Assembly (NCBI RefSeq): GCF_004005495.1
Contig: NZ_RZYA01000030.1
Span: 1-64,000, forward strand
Length of the DNA stretch: 64,000 bases
Source of the DNA: Streptomyces antnestii
GTDB taxonomy: Bacteria > Actinomycetota > Actinomycetes > Streptomycetales > Streptomycetaceae
Direction of reading: 5' to 3'
Made by a program: the position numbers and the translations under genes. Positions 34,636 through 43,833 of the stretch are shown here, piece after piece (the first letter of the stretch is position 1; each line of letters begins with the position of its first letter). The notes below the pieces were generated by a model. The model was given only the letters and a program-made list of their open reading frames with translations. It made no database searches and was not told where the DNA came from.

Positions 34636-36518
34636 GGCTCGGTGTCCTTCGGCGCGCTCGCGCCACCGTTGCCCTCCGTCCCGGGTTCCGCGAGTGGCAC
34701 CCAGAACTCGACGGTGGTGCCGCCGCCCGGTTCGCTCTCGATGCGGCTCCAGCCTCCCGCCATCTGTGCGCGTTCGTGGATGAGGGTGAGGCCGAGGTGG
34801 CCGGGGCGGGACTCCACCTCGAGGGGGTCGTAGCCCACGCCGTCGTCGACGATGCGCATCAGGCAGCCGTCGTCGACGCCGAGCAGCTGGACGCGGACGG
34901 TCTTCGCCCGGGCGTGCTTGGTGACGTTGATGAGGGCTTCCTGGGCGGTGCGGTAGACCAGCACCATGGTCTGGACGGGCAGGGTGGTGGGGAGCCGGTC
35001 CTCGAACTTGGGGTGAATGCCGGTCTCGGCGTGCATCCGGTCCAGGAAGGTCTGCAGGGCGGTGGCCAGGCTGCCGTGTTCCAGGCTGGAGGGCCGCAGG
35101 TCGAAGATGAGCTGGCGCAGGCGGCTGAGGGAGAGTTTGAGGGTCTCGTCCAGCTTGTCCATCACCTGTACGTCCTTGGGGTCGGTGAGGCGTCTGCGCA
35201 GTTGCTGCAGGCGCAGGCCGGCGGCGGTGATGACCTGGATGGTGTCGTCGTGGATGTCGGCGGCGATGCGTTTGCGTTCCTCCTCCTGGACGTGGATGAG
35301 GTGGCTGAGCAGGGCCTGGCGGTCGCGGTCGGTGCCCTCCAGGAGTTCGAGGCTGCGTTCGAGGACGAACTGGGCGCGCTGTACCTCGGTGATGTCTCTG
35401 ACGGTGAGGACGGTGAACATGCCTTCGGGGGTGCGCAGGGGGCTGACGCTGACGTCGGCCGGGAACTGTTTGGTGTCCTGGCGGCGGCCGACCAGTTCCA
35501 CGCTGTGGCCGGCCGGTTCCTGGCGCGGGTCGGTCCAGTCCCGCAGTGAGACCGTGAGTGGCTGGTCGGGCAGGAGTGTCTCCAGGCGCATGCCGAGCAG
35601 TTGTTCGCGGCTGTAGTCGAAGAGGGTCTCGGCGCGGGGGCTGGCCTGGTGGATGCGGCCCTCGGTGTCCACGACCATCATGGCGTCCGGGGAGGATTCG
35701 ACGAGCTGGCGCAGCCGGTCGCCGGTGGTGGCGGACTCGCTCAGGTCGGTGACGTATATGACGCGGCGGTGGCCGCCGCCGCGGAGTCGGCCGCCGCCGA
35801 TCTGGGCGGGGAAGCGTGAGCCGTCCCTGCGCTGCGCGGGTGTCTGCGTACCCGGTGTGAGGGCTTGTTCGTGGGGGGTGGTGTGTTCGGGAAACAGGTC
35901 CGCGAGTCGTCTGCCGCGCAGTTCGGCGGCGCTGTAGCCGAACATGCGCCGGGCCTGGGTGTTGGCGAGTTCGATGCGGTCCAGGGGTCCGGTGACGAGG
36001 ACTCCGCAGGGGGCTTGTTCGAACAGGCGCAGGCATGCTTTCTCGTCGATCGATACGGTCGGGCGGGTGTCGGGGGTGTGGGGTGTGGGGGGGCGTCCGA
36101 GGGGTTTGAGGCAGGCTTCGGCGAGTTCGGCCGACATGCTGAACTGGCCGCGGGCGGCGCGGGTGATGGCTTCCAGGATCTCTTCGGCGGGTGCGCCTTT
36201 GACGAGGTAGCCGACGGTCCCGGCGGCCAGCACGTCGGTGACCGCCTCGCGGTCGGCGTAGGCGGACAGGGCCAGGATGCGTGTCTGTGGGGCGCGTTCG
36301 CGCAGGGTGCGGACGGTGGTGGCGGCGTCGCCTTTGGGCATCTGTACGTCCAGGAGCAGGACGCGGGGGTGTTTCTGGCTGGCTGTGGCGATGGTCTGTG
36401 CGTGGTCGACGGCCAGGGCGACCAGTTCGAAGGCCGGGTGGGAGGCGACCAGGTCGGCGAGTGCTTCGCGGACTTCGGCGTCGTTGTCGGCCACCATGAC
36501 GGGGATGCGGTGGGTCAT
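34632..36518 (-). CDS. REC-PAS-PAS histidine kinase
   Basis: Protein of 628 residues with an unusual order: an N-terminal receiver domain (MTHRIPVMVADNDAEVREAL, Asp in VLLLDVQMPKGD), PAS at about 165-260 (LFEQAPCGVLVTGPLDRIEL), a second PAS-PAC at about 275-395 (LVESSPDAMMVVDTEGRIHQ), a HisKA_3 dimerisation helix with the His in KRIAADIHDDTIQVITAAGL, and a HATPase_c domain (DDGVGYD, GHLGLTLIHERAQMAGG). There is no membrane segment, so it senses a cytoplasmic or diffusible cue. It overlaps genes on both sides by 4 nt. Confidence 0.9.
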   Translation of the reverse strand: MTHRIPVMVADNDAEVREALADLVASHPAFELVALAVDHAQTIATASQKHPRVLLLDVQMPKGDAATTVRTLRERAPQTRILALSAYADREAVTDVLAAGTVGYLVKGAPAEEILEAITRAARGQFSMSAELAEACLKPLGRPPTPHTPDTRPTVSIDEKACLRLFEQAPCGVLVTGPLDRIELANTQARRMFGYSAAELRGRRLADLFPEHTTPHEQALTPGTQTPAQRRDGSRFPAQIGGGRLRGGGHRRVIYVTDLSESATTGDRLRQLVESSPDAMMVVDTEGRIHQASPRAETLFDYSREQLLGMRLETLLPDQPLTVSLRDWTDPRQEPAGHSVELVGRRQDTKQFPADVSVSPLRTPEGMFTVLTVRDITEVQRAQFVLERSLELLEGTDRDRQALLSHLIHVQEEERKRIAADIHDDTIQVITAAGLRLQQLRRRLTDPKDVQVMDKLDETLKLSLSRLRQLIFDLRPSSLEHGSLATALQTFLDRMHAETGIHPKFEDRLPTTLPVQTMVLVYRTAQEALINVTKHARAKTVRVQLLGVDDGCLMRIVDDGVGYDPLEVESRPGHLGLTLIHERAQMAGGWSRIESEPGGGTTVEFWVPLAEPGTEGNGGASAPKDTEP

Positions 36519-36952
36519 GGCTGTCCGCTCCCTCCCAGTACGGCGTCGGGGAGGTGGCGGGTGCCGAGTTCGTCGCGCCGGCACACTCCCAGGAAGGGCA
36601 TGACGGCGGCGACGGGGGCGATCAGGACGTCGTAGTGGCCGCCGATCCGGTCGCCGGCGGCGATCGCCATCACCGCGTCCCAGACCGCTGCCCAGAACGC
36701 CCAGTCGTGCCGGTGGTGGCTGGTGGCCGCGTCCAGGGCGGTGCGGCGGGCCACCGAGGCGGCCACGAGGATGCGGTGGCGTTCTTCGTCGGTCGTGGTG
36801 CGCCGGACCTGTGCCCATGCCTCGGCGCGGGTCTGGCTGGAGGTCTGCCGCCACAGGGCGGCGACCTCGTCGATCTGCTGCGGGGACAGGTCCTCGATAT
36901 GGGTGAGAAACTGCAGGACCCGTCGGCTGTTGGGCCCGAAGACGACACTCAC
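36515..36952 (-). CDS. conserved hypothetical protein upstream of the kinase
   Basis: Protein of 145 residues from the GTG at 36952, with GAGGAG 6 nt upstream. It is helical: VLQFLTHIEDLSPQQIDEVA, then AWAQVRRTTTDEERHRILVA and HDWAFWAAVWDAVMAIAAGD. It matches no family I know with certainty; similar small Streptomyces proteins are uncharacterised. First gene of the kinase-regulator operon, with an ATGA overlap, so it may modulate the kinase. Confidence 0.65.
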   Translation of the reverse strand: MSVVFGPNSRRVLQFLTHIEDLSPQQIDEVAALWRQTSSQTRAEAWAQVRRTTTDEERHRILVAASVARRTALDAATSHHRHDWAFWAAVWDAVMAIAAGDRIGGHYDVLIAPVAAVMPFLGVCRRDELGTRHLPDAVLGGSGQP

Positions 36953-37016
36953 GGTGTTCTCCTCACATGTCTGTCGCCCGGCGGCTGCGGGGCACCTCCC
37001 CGCTCGCCGCCTTGGC

Positions 37017-38636
37017 CTACTGCCCCTGGCCCTGCTGGCCCCCCTGCTGCTGTCCTCCCTGCTGCTGGCCGCCCTGCTGCTGGCCGCCCTGCTGCTGTCC
37101 TCCCTGCTGGGAGTTGACGGAGGCCTTCGCGGAAGCACCGCTCTTGCTGCCGACGAGTTTGAAGGACACGCCTCCTTCGTCCGCCTTGGTGATCAGGTAG
37201 GAGCCGGCGGCTTCGGCTGCGCCCTTGGCGTCGACGGGGAAGGTGGCGATCTTCTTCGCGTCGCCGTTCGGGCCGCCGGCGTAGAGGGTCACGGTCTCGT
37301 TCGCGGCGAAGCCGCCCACGTAGAAGCTGACCGCGGTGCCGGCCTTGCCGGAGTAGGTGCTGGGATCGGCGGTGGGGGTGTAGGGCAGGACGTCGAAGCC
37401 GGCGCGGACCACGGCCCGGGTCCGGTCGCCGATCGCGGTCAGGCTCTGAGTGCCTTCCAGGCCGAAGGGCACGTCGAAGCTCACGGAGCCGACGTTGCCG
37501 TTGGCGTCGGCGTTCGAGGTGAAGGCCGGGATGCCGTTGGCGCTGTTGATGTAGAACAGGACGCGTTCGGAGGGGGCGAATCCGGCGGCCGACACGGTGA
37601 TCTGCTTGCCTGCCTTGAGGGCGTACGGCGACGACTTGACGGTCGGGTACAGGCCCAGGACCTGGAACGGCGCGGTGGCCGTGGTCTTGGACTTCTCTCC
37701 GACGAGGATCAGTGTGCTGGTGCCGGTGGGGGCGACGCCGACCTTGATGTCGGCGCGGCCGATGCCGCCGGATCCGTCGGTGGTCAGCGTGGCGTCCGGT
37801 TTGCCGCCGACCCGGCCCCAGAAGACGTCGACCTTCTCGCCGGCGCCGAAGCCCCGCACGCTCACGGAGACGCCGTCGCCGGGCTTGCCGACCAGCTTGT
37901 TGATCTTGAGGGAGCCGACCACGCCGCCCGAGACGAGCTGGGCCTCGGCCACATTGTTCGCGTTGCGCTGCTGCACGACCAGCGTGGCGCCCCTGCCGAT
38001 GTTTTCGGGCAGGGTGATCTGTGTGTTCAGTGACCCGGTCCGGTCGGTCTTCGCCGTGCTCAGGCCCTGGCCCTTGGTCTGTTTCGCCGAGGTCTTCAGC
38101 AGCAGGTCCACGGTGGACTTGGCGTCGAATCCGGCGCCCTCGACGCTGGCCGTGCCGCCGGGGGTGACCAGACCGGGGTTGACCACGATGATCGGCCCGG
38201 ACTGCCGGGGGATCTTCTGACCCCCCAGGCGCACGGTCTTCGGTTTCTGCGTGGGCTGCTTGATCTGTGAGGGCACGCTCTTGTTGTGTTCGGACTTACC
38301 GCCGGTGGTGTTGAGCGCGCCGCCGAAACCGCCGCTCTTCGCGATCACCTGGACGAGCGAGCCGACGGCCACCAGGGCCACCGCGATCAGAGCGACCCTC
38401 TTCCACGTGAACCGCCGCCGCGGCTGTTGCCCGGTGGCCCCGGCGTCTGTGCCGGCGTCCGTGCCGGCGTCCGTGCCGGGCGGCCCTTCGCTCGTGTCGG
38501 ACTGCTCGGGTATGCCCCTGCGCCCGTCCATGCGGCTCTCACGGCTCTCGCGGCTCTCGCGGTTCTCGCGGTTCTCGCGGTTCTCGGAGTTCTCGCGGTT
38601 CTCGCGGTTCTCGGGGTTGTCGGGCATGTCGCTCAC
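37017..38636 (-). CDS. anchored surface protein with IPT/TIG-like repeats
   Basis: Protein of 539 residues. N-terminal cytoplasmic part with tandem NREN/RES repeats (about 7-36) and DAGT repeats, one membrane helix near 80-100 (KRVALIAVALVAVGSLVQVI), then about four immunoglobulin-like modules, each opening like NPGLVTPGGTASVEGAGFDA or SVSVRGFGAGEKVDVFWG, as in IPT/TIG domains. The C-terminus is a run of GGQQQ repeats. It is the last gene of a glycan-assembly operon, 15 bp after the GT39 gene. Probably an extracellular structural or glycan-binding protein, perhaps itself glycosylated. No LPXTG motif. Confidence 0.7.
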   Translation of the reverse strand: MSDMPDNPENRENRENSENRENRENRESRESRESRMDGRRGIPEQSDTSEGPPGTDAGTDAGTDAGATGQQPRRRFTWKRVALIAVALVAVGSLVQVIAKSGGFGGALNTTGGKSEHNKSVPSQIKQPTQKPKTVRLGGQKIPRQSGPIIVVNPGLVTPGGTASVEGAGFDAKSTVDLLLKTSAKQTKGQGLSTAKTDRTGSLNTQITLPENIGRGATLVVQQRNANNVAEAQLVSGGVVGSLKINKLVGKPGDGVSVSVRGFGAGEKVDVFWGRVGGKPDATLTTDGSGGIGRADIKVGVAPTGTSTLILVGEKSKTTATAPFQVLGLYPTVKSSPYALKAGKQITVSAAGFAPSERVLFYINSANGIPAFTSNADANGNVGSVSFDVPFGLEGTQSLTAIGDRTRAVVRAGFDVLPYTPTADPSTYSGKAGTAVSFYVGGFAANETVTLYAGGPNGDAKKIATFPVDAKGAAEAAGSYLITKADEGGVSFKLVGSKSGASAKASVNSQQGGQQQGGQQQGGQQQGGQQQGGQQGQGQ

Positions 38637-38651
38637 CTCCTCGGCCCGGGA

Positions 38652-40328
38652 CTAACCGACCCGGTAGATCTGCAGCTTGATGCCGCCCTGACTTGTTTCC
38701 CAGACCATCGTGGAGTTCTTGAGCGCGGCCAGGATCCAGTTCTCGCGGCCGTCGCCGTTGTTGCCCTGTATGGCCTGCCGCATCTTGTTGGACATGATGA
38801 TGTAGTCGACGTTGCGCCAGTTCTTGGCGAAGAGCTTGTCGCGCACGGCAGGGTCGGAGGACGCGTTCCAGTGGGAGTGCGCGGAGGGGTAGAAGGGGCG
38901 CACGTCGTGGAGGGCGCTCCACAGGTCGTCGTCCATGATGATCCGCGCGTTCGCGGGGACGTTCTTGCGTATCCAGGCGACCTGCTGCTCCTGCATGCGG
39001 GTCAGGTTCAGTCTGGGCTGGTACTGGTCCGCGACCGCCACACGGCCCTCGGTGTTGATGGTCAGCAGGTAGTGGGTGGTGGGGACGAGCAGCAGGACGG
39101 AGGCGGCCACGGCGGGCACCGCGATCCTCAGCCGGGGGCGGAAGCGCCCCAGCAGCCGGTCGGTGACCAGGCCGATGCACATCGCGAACAGCGGGATCAT
39201 GGGCGCGATGTAGAAGTCCAGCACCACGCTGCCGCGCACCAGGTAGAAGGCGTAGGCGGCGGTCATCGTGGCGACGATCAGGAAGCCGGGATCGTGTTCT
39301 CGGTCTTTGAAGCCCCAGTACAGGGCGGCCGCCATGGCGAGCAGGCCGAACAGGAGGAACGGTGTGTCCTTGATGAGCCAGCTGGTGTACAGGTAGCTGC
39401 CGGAGCTGAGCAGGGAGCCCTGGCTGCGGTTGAGCTGCCACCACAGGGTGTAGAGCAGGGACACGTGGTCGGCGGGGGGGTTGTTCAGGTCGAAGTCGAA
39501 GCCGGTGGGCAGGAGTTCGTTCTTCAGTATCGCGTACAGGACGTACACGCCCACCGGGATGGCCACGGCGAAGGGGAACAGTGAGGTGGCGAAGCGGCGC
39601 TGGGGGGAGCTTTTGATTCTGCGGTGCAGCAGGTACAGCAGGCTGGGGACGAAGAAGACGGCGTTCTCCTTGGTGATCAGGGCGATCCCCAGCGCGGCCC
39701 CGGCGCCCAGTGCGTGACGGATCCTCAGGTCGCGGCCCAGCAGGCAGTACATGCCCAGCAGGGTCCAGAACATCATCAGGTTGTCCAGGAGGACCTGGCG
39801 TTGGTAGTAGATGGCCAGGGGGGAGACGTTGTAGAGGAATGCCGCCACCGATGCCGCCAGGATGCTCCCGGACAGGCGGCGCATGATCTCAAAAAGCAGG
39901 GCGACGCTGGCCAGGTGCACCAGCAGCATCAGGAACCGGCCGGTGTTGACGGCGTTGCCGAACGTCTCGAACTGGTTGGGCAGCGGGAAGGCCCAGCCGG
40001 CGAGCTGGATCCAGCCGCCCGGCGCGTGGTCGTAGTCGTAGGTGTACGGCGACAGGCGGGTCTGGCGTACCAGGGACCATGCCCGCTGCATGTAGATGCC
40101 TTCGTCGGTGAGGTACAGCGGGTACTGGAACAGGTGCCAGCCGTGGGTGAGCAGGCCGGTGAACACGGCGGCGCCCAGCGCGATCTGTCCGCGCCGGTTC
40201 AGCCGGGGGAACCGGCCCGTGATGATCGCCGGCTGCGGGCGCCGGGGTGCGGGCGGTGTGGCCCGCCCGCCGGGCGGGCGGTCCCCGTCGTGGACGACGA
40301 CCAGGCGTGGCCTGCCCTCATGCGACAT
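38652..40328 (-). CDS. GT39-type membrane glycosyltransferase
   Basis: Protein of 558 residues with about 11 membrane helices. The first external loop has YPLYLTDEGIYMQRAWSLVR, with the Asp-Glu pair typical of GT39/PMT and ArnT-like enzymes that take sugars from a lipid-phosphate donor. SPLAIYYQRQVLLDNLMMFW and a C-terminal periplasmic domain follow. Its start overlaps the GT2 gene by 11 nt. In this operon it would transfer a sugar from polyprenyl phosphate to a surface glycan or to the adjacent repeat protein. Confidence 0.82.
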   Translation of the reverse strand: MSHEGRPRLVVVHDGDRPPGGRATPPAPRRPQPAIITGRFPRLNRRGQIALGAAVFTGLLTHGWHLFQYPLYLTDEGIYMQRAWSLVRQTRLSPYTYDYDHAPGGWIQLAGWAFPLPNQFETFGNAVNTGRFLMLLVHLASVALLFEIMRRLSGSILAASVAAFLYNVSPLAIYYQRQVLLDNLMMFWTLLGMYCLLGRDLRIRHALGAGAALGIALITKENAVFFVPSLLYLLHRRIKSSPQRRFATSLFPFAVAIPVGVYVLYAILKNELLPTGFDFDLNNPPADHVSLLYTLWWQLNRSQGSLLSSGSYLYTSWLIKDTPFLLFGLLAMAAALYWGFKDREHDPGFLIVATMTAAYAFYLVRGSVVLDFYIAPMIPLFAMCIGLVTDRLLGRFRPRLRIAVPAVAASVLLLVPTTHYLLTINTEGRVAVADQYQPRLNLTRMQEQQVAWIRKNVPANARIIMDDDLWSALHDVRPFYPSAHSHWNASSDPAVRDKLFAKNWRNVDYIIMSNKMRQAIQGNNGDGRENWILAALKNSTMVWETSQGGIKLQIYRVG

Positions 40329-41613
40329 GGATGTCCGCCCCCTCGCCGTGGGCCCGGTGGGCGCCGACGTGCTGGGTCTTCTCCCAGTTGGTGCGGCCGG
40401 CCAGCTGCCGTCGCATGGCGCGGGTCGCGGCGTAGGCGAGGACGAGCTGGTACGGGTACCAGGCAACGGCCATGCGCAGGACGGCTCTGGGGGTGGCCTG
40501 CAGTCCGTGGGCGTCGGCGAACTCGTACAGTCCCACCGCCTGGGTCACGAAGTGTGCCAGGAGCATCAGCACCGGCAGGGAGGACACGAGCGCGACCAGG
40601 ACCGGCACCTTCAGCAGGAACATCGTGGCCAGGGAGACGATCAGGTACACGCCCAGCAGTGCCTGCCCGTGCGGGAAGGCGAGTACGTAGAAGGCCAGCC
40701 AGCGCTGTTTGCGGGTGGGCATCTGTTTCCAGGTGCCCTTGTGCAGGGTCTGCATGAAGCCCTGGCTCCAGCGGGTGCGCTGGCGGATGAACTGGCCGAG
40801 CGTGGGCGGGGTCTCCTCCCGGGTGACGTACCGGTCGTCGTAGACCACCCGCACCCGCTCCCCCGCGGCGGACACTCTCAGGCCCAGGTCGGCGTCCTCG
40901 GTGAGGTTGTGGTCGTCCCAGCCGCCCAGGCGCACCAGCAGCTCGCGCTGGAAGAAGACCGTGTTGCCGCCCAGCGGGATGGCCCCTTCCAGGGCGTGGT
41001 AGTGCAGGCGGCTTTTGAACCAGAAGAAGTATTCCAGGACGTTCAGTGCGGAGTACCAGGTGGACTGATAGTTCATCAGCTGTACGCCGGACTGGACCAC
41101 GTTGACCCGGTCGTTGATCATCACGGTGTTGACCAGCTGGAAGATCGCGGGGTGGATGTCGTCCTCCGCGTCGAAGATGGTCACCACGTCACAACTGGCG
41201 TGCGGCAGGGCGGTGTTGAGGCCGTGCGGTTTGTTGATGGGCTGGTCGTCGAAGACGATCACCTCGACGTTGTGCACGCCCTCGCGGGCGACTTCGGCGA
41301 TCTCCTCCTCGGCCTTGTCGATGGTGCCGGTGTCGTCCGCCGAGCAGATGACGAAGACCTCGAGCAGGTCGGGCGGGTAGTCGCAGCGCACCACCCGGTC
41401 GATGGTGGTCTTGATGACGTTCTCTTCGTGCCGGGCCGGGAGCATGACGGTGAAGGACAGCTCGGGCGGCAGGAAGGTGTCCGGCGCCTTGGCTTTCGCC
41501 TCCGCCTCCGGCTGGTCCCAGGTGTAGAGCATCAGATACAGCACGTGGGCCGACTGCACGGTGAGCAGGATGGAGACCACGGTCAGTGCGGCGTACAGGA
41601 GGAACGTCAGCAT
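40318..41613 (-). CDS. processive GT2 glycosyltransferase
   Basis: Membrane protein of 431 residues: one N-terminal helix, a GT2 catalytic domain at about 53-285 and four C-terminal helices. The motifs of processive beta-glycan synthases are all present: an Asp pair in CSADDTGT, DxD in IFDAEDD (148-152), TED at 238-240, and QxxRW at 278-282 (QRTRW). Cellulose, chitin and hyaluronan synthases share this set. It is coupled to GtrA upstream (7 nt overlap) and GT39 downstream. GH6 and GH5 genes close by suggest a beta-1,4-glucan-like polymer, which is an inference. No PilZ domain is fused. Confidence 0.85.
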   Translation of the reverse strand: MLTFLLYAALTVVSILLTVQSAHVLYLMLYTWDQPEAEAKAKAPDTFLPPELSFTVMLPARHEENVIKTTIDRVVRCDYPPDLLEVFVICSADDTGTIDKAEEEIAEVAREGVHNVEVIVFDDQPINKPHGLNTALPHASCDVVTIFDAEDDIHPAIFQLVNTVMINDRVNVVQSGVQLMNYQSTWYSALNVLEYFFWFKSRLHYHALEGAIPLGGNTVFFQRELLVRLGGWDDHNLTEDADLGLRVSAAGERVRVVYDDRYVTREETPPTLGQFIRQRTRWSQGFMQTLHKGTWKQMPTRKQRWLAFYVLAFPHGQALLGVYLIVSLATMFLLKVPVLVALVSSLPVLMLLAHFVTQAVGLYEFADAHGLQATPRAVLRMAVAWYPYQLVLAYAATRAMRRQLAGRTNWEKTQHVGAHRAHGEGADIHVA

Positions 41614-42341
41614 GGGCTGCTCCCCCGGGGCCGGCTCCATACCCACAGGGTGCTGAAGGTGTAGTTGACCGCGAAGGCGGCGCCGATCGCGAGGACGTTC
41701 GCCACCACGAGGGGGACTCGGTCGTGCACCAGGGCCCACAGGAGAGCCACGTTGACGGCGAGGCCCGCGAGCATGGAGGCGTTGAACCGCACGAACCGCC
41801 GCAGCGAACGCACGTCGGTGTGGAAGGTCCAGCGGGCGTTGAGGACGTAGTTGTGGATCACGGCGAGTTCCACCGCCGTGGCCGAGGCGGCGATCAGCGG
41901 CAGGTGCAGGAGGCGGTGAAGGGCGTACAGGGCCACCGTGTTCACGATCATGCCCATGCCGCCGACCACGGCGAACCGTAGGACCCGGGGCGTGGGCAGT
42001 ACCCGGGGCGTGGGCAGGGTCCATCCCCGCCCGCCGCGGGGTGGGAGGGTGGCGCGGGGTGTGGCGCGTGGGGGTGTGGCGCGGTGTGGGGGTGTGGCGC
42101 GTGGTGTGGCGCGGGGGGACGGCTCCGGCTGCGCCGATGGCTCGCGGGGAGGGGCGGGCGCCGGGCGCTCGTGGTGGCCGGCGGACGCCGGGCGCTCGTG
42201 GGGAGCGGCGGACGCCGGCGGCTCGCGGTGGCCGGCAGAAGCCGGTCGCTCGTAGGGAGCGGCGGACGCCGGTCGCTCGCGGTGGCCGGCAGAAGCCGGT
42301 GGCTCGCGGGGAGGGGCGGGAGCCGTTCGGGAGTGGTGCAT
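41607..42341 (-). CDS. GtrA-family membrane protein with long repeat tail
   Basis: Protein of 244 residues from the ATG at 42341, with GGAGG upstream. About 115 N-terminal residues are disordered repeats of the type RPASAGHHE/EPPASAAP, followed by RATP units. The rest is a four-helix GtrA domain (RFAVVGGMGMIVNTVALYAL, NYVLNARWTFHTD, FAVNYTFSTLWVWSR). GtrA proteins help move polyprenyl-phosphate-linked sugars or lipid carriers across the membrane. First gene of the glycan operon. The repeats are encoded by 33-36 bp tandem DNA repeats and may vary in number between strains. Confidence 0.82.
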   Translation of the reverse strand: MHHSRTAPAPPREPPASAGHRERPASAAPYERPASAGHREPPASAAPHERPASAGHHERPAPAPPREPSAQPEPSPRATPRATPPHRATPPRATPRATLPPRGGRGWTLPTPRVLPTPRVLRFAVVGGMGMIVNTVALYALHRLLHLPLIAASATAVELAVIHNYVLNARWTFHTDVRSLRRFVRFNASMLAGLAVNVALLWALVHDRVPLVVANVLAIGAAFAVNYTFSTLWVWSRPRGSSPC

Positions 42342-42675
42342 CGCGGATCCTCCAAGCGGGAGGGCACTCCTTGGCCCCGCCCGGCGGGCCCTCCCGCACA
42401 CCACCCTGCGCGACTGGGCAGGGTGCGGACATCACGTGAACGGGGGATCCGGGCTCCCGCTTTCGGGGGAGGACTTTCATACCCCCCTTTTGGGGGAGGC
42501 GCGGATCGGCCCGCCAAATGGAGGGCGGCGAGGGGTGTGGGGTTCCCCCGAAGAGGGGATCTGCCCCTCCCCCGTTGGCGGGTGCAACGTCTGACACCGG
42601 CCGTGGACGCTGGGGAGTGCGGTCCGCCCCTGCCAGGGCGGGTCTTGCTGACACTCATCAGGGGTAGGGAGCGTC
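42342..42675. promoter_or_regulatory. divergent promoter region of the glycan and subtilase operons
   Basis: 334 bp between gtrA-like and subtilase-like genes, rich in G-runs such as GGGGGAGG and CCCCCTTTTGGGGG (42482-42495, a short inverted repeat). No gene is supported. It must hold promoters for both directions; no clear -10/-35 pair stands out. Confidence 0.5.
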
Positions 42676-43833
42676 ATGATGGCAGGTCCCACAGCTGCGG
42701 GCGCCGTACTCGCCGGGCGCACCCTGGTCGGTGCCGCGGCCTGCGCACTGCTTTTCACCACCTCGTTCACCATGGCCCCGGCCGGTCCCAGCTCGACCGT
42801 CCTGACGGGTTCGGGGTCGCTGCGCGGGTCGGAGTGGGCCCTGTCCGCGCTCAGGGCCGACCGCGCCTGGCAGACCAGCCGGGGACAGGGCGTGACGGTC
42901 GCGGTGATCGGCACCGGGGTCGACGCCGCGCATCCCGACCTCAAGGGACGCGTCGTCAAGGGTGCGGATCTCACGGACGGCGCGAGCGGCGACGGCACAC
43001 GCGACCAGGGCGTGACGGACGTGCAGGGCACCCATGCCGCGGGCATCATCGCCGGAACCGGCCGCAACTACCACGGGGACGGCGTGTACGGGCTGGCTCC
43101 GCAGGCCCGCGTCCTGCCGGTGCGGGTCTACCGGGACAGCGCACCCGTGGCCGCGGCGACCGCCGCGGGCATCAGGTACGCGGCACGCAAGGGCGCCCAG
43201 GTCATCGACGTCGCCGTGTCCTTCCGCCGGCCGAGCAAGGAGCTCCGGTCGGCGGTCGCCTACGCCGTGCGGCGCAACTGTCTGGTCGTGGCCGGCGCGG
43301 GCGACACCGGCCAGAGCGGGAACGCGGTGTCCTACCCGGCCGCCTACCGGGGCGTGCTGTCGGTCGCGGCCACCGACAAGAAGGGCGGCCTGTGGCCCGA
43401 CTCCCACTACGGCCGGGACGTCGCCCTCACCGCGCCGGGTGTCGACATCCTCACCACGGCCCGCAACGACGACTACTGGACGGGCTCCGGCACCGCGTAC
43501 GCGGCGTCCTGGGTCGCCGCGTCCGCCGCGCTGGTGCGCGCCGAACATCCACAATGGACCGCCGCCGGTGTCGCCAAGAAGCTGACGGACACGGCGAGCC
43601 ACCAGACGTCCGCCCATGACGACGTCCACCACGGCTACGGGACCGTCGACCCGGCGCGGGCCCTGACCGCCAGCGCCTCCCCGGCGGCGGACCCCCAGCA
43701 CCGCACCGCCCCCCGGTCCTCGGACACCGGCCCGATACTCGTGGTGGTGGCCGTGACCGGCGCCCTCCTCGTACTGGCCGTCCTGGCATGGTTGCTGATC
43801 CGCCGCAGCGTCACCCCCTCGGACCAGGAGTGA
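42676..43833 (+). CDS. catalytically inactive subtilase-like (mycosin-type) protein
   Basis: Protein of 385 residues: signal-like helix at about 12-33, S8 domain at about 50-335, and a C-terminal membrane helix (ILVVVAVTGALLVLAVLAWL) with a short basic tail, the architecture of type VII secretion mycosins. The catalytic Asp is Gly79 (VAVIGTGVD), His120 is kept (VQGTHAAGIIAG), the oxyanion Asn is Asp210 (VVAGAGDTGQ) and the catalytic Ser is Ala273 (GSGTAYAASW). Three of four key residues are lost while the fold motifs and reading frame are intact. I infer a pseudoprotease with a binding or scaffold role. ATG at 42676 or 42679. Confidence 0.85.
   Translation: MMAGPTAAGAVLAGRTLVGAAACALLFTTSFTMAPAGPSSTVLTGSGSLRGSEWALSALRADRAWQTSRGQGVTVAVIGTGVDAAHPDLKGRVVKGADLTDGASGDGTRDQGVTDVQGTHAAGIIAGTGRNYHGDGVYGLAPQARVLPVRVYRDSAPVAAATAAGIRYAARKGAQVIDVAVSFRRPSKELRSAVAYAVRRNCLVVAGAGDTGQSGNAVSYPAAYRGVLSVAATDKKGGLWPDSHYGRDVALTAPGVDILTTARNDDYWTGSGTAYAASWVAASAALVRAEHPQWTAAGVAKKLTDTASHQTSAHDDVHHGYGTVDPARALTASASPAADPQHRTAPRSSDTGPILVVVAVTGALLVLAVLAWLLIRRSVTPSDQE

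Noticed and set aside
34632..36854. Longer start for the histidine kinase (740 residues)
   Set aside because: The extra N-terminus overlaps the upstream gene and is Arg/Pro-rich without similarity; the ATG at 36518 overlaps the upstream stop codon in the same way as the next gene pair.
42676..43833. Type VII secretion locus (mycosin)
   Set aside because: Architecture fits a mycosin, but no EccB/C/D/E or WXG100 genes are present and the active site is lost.
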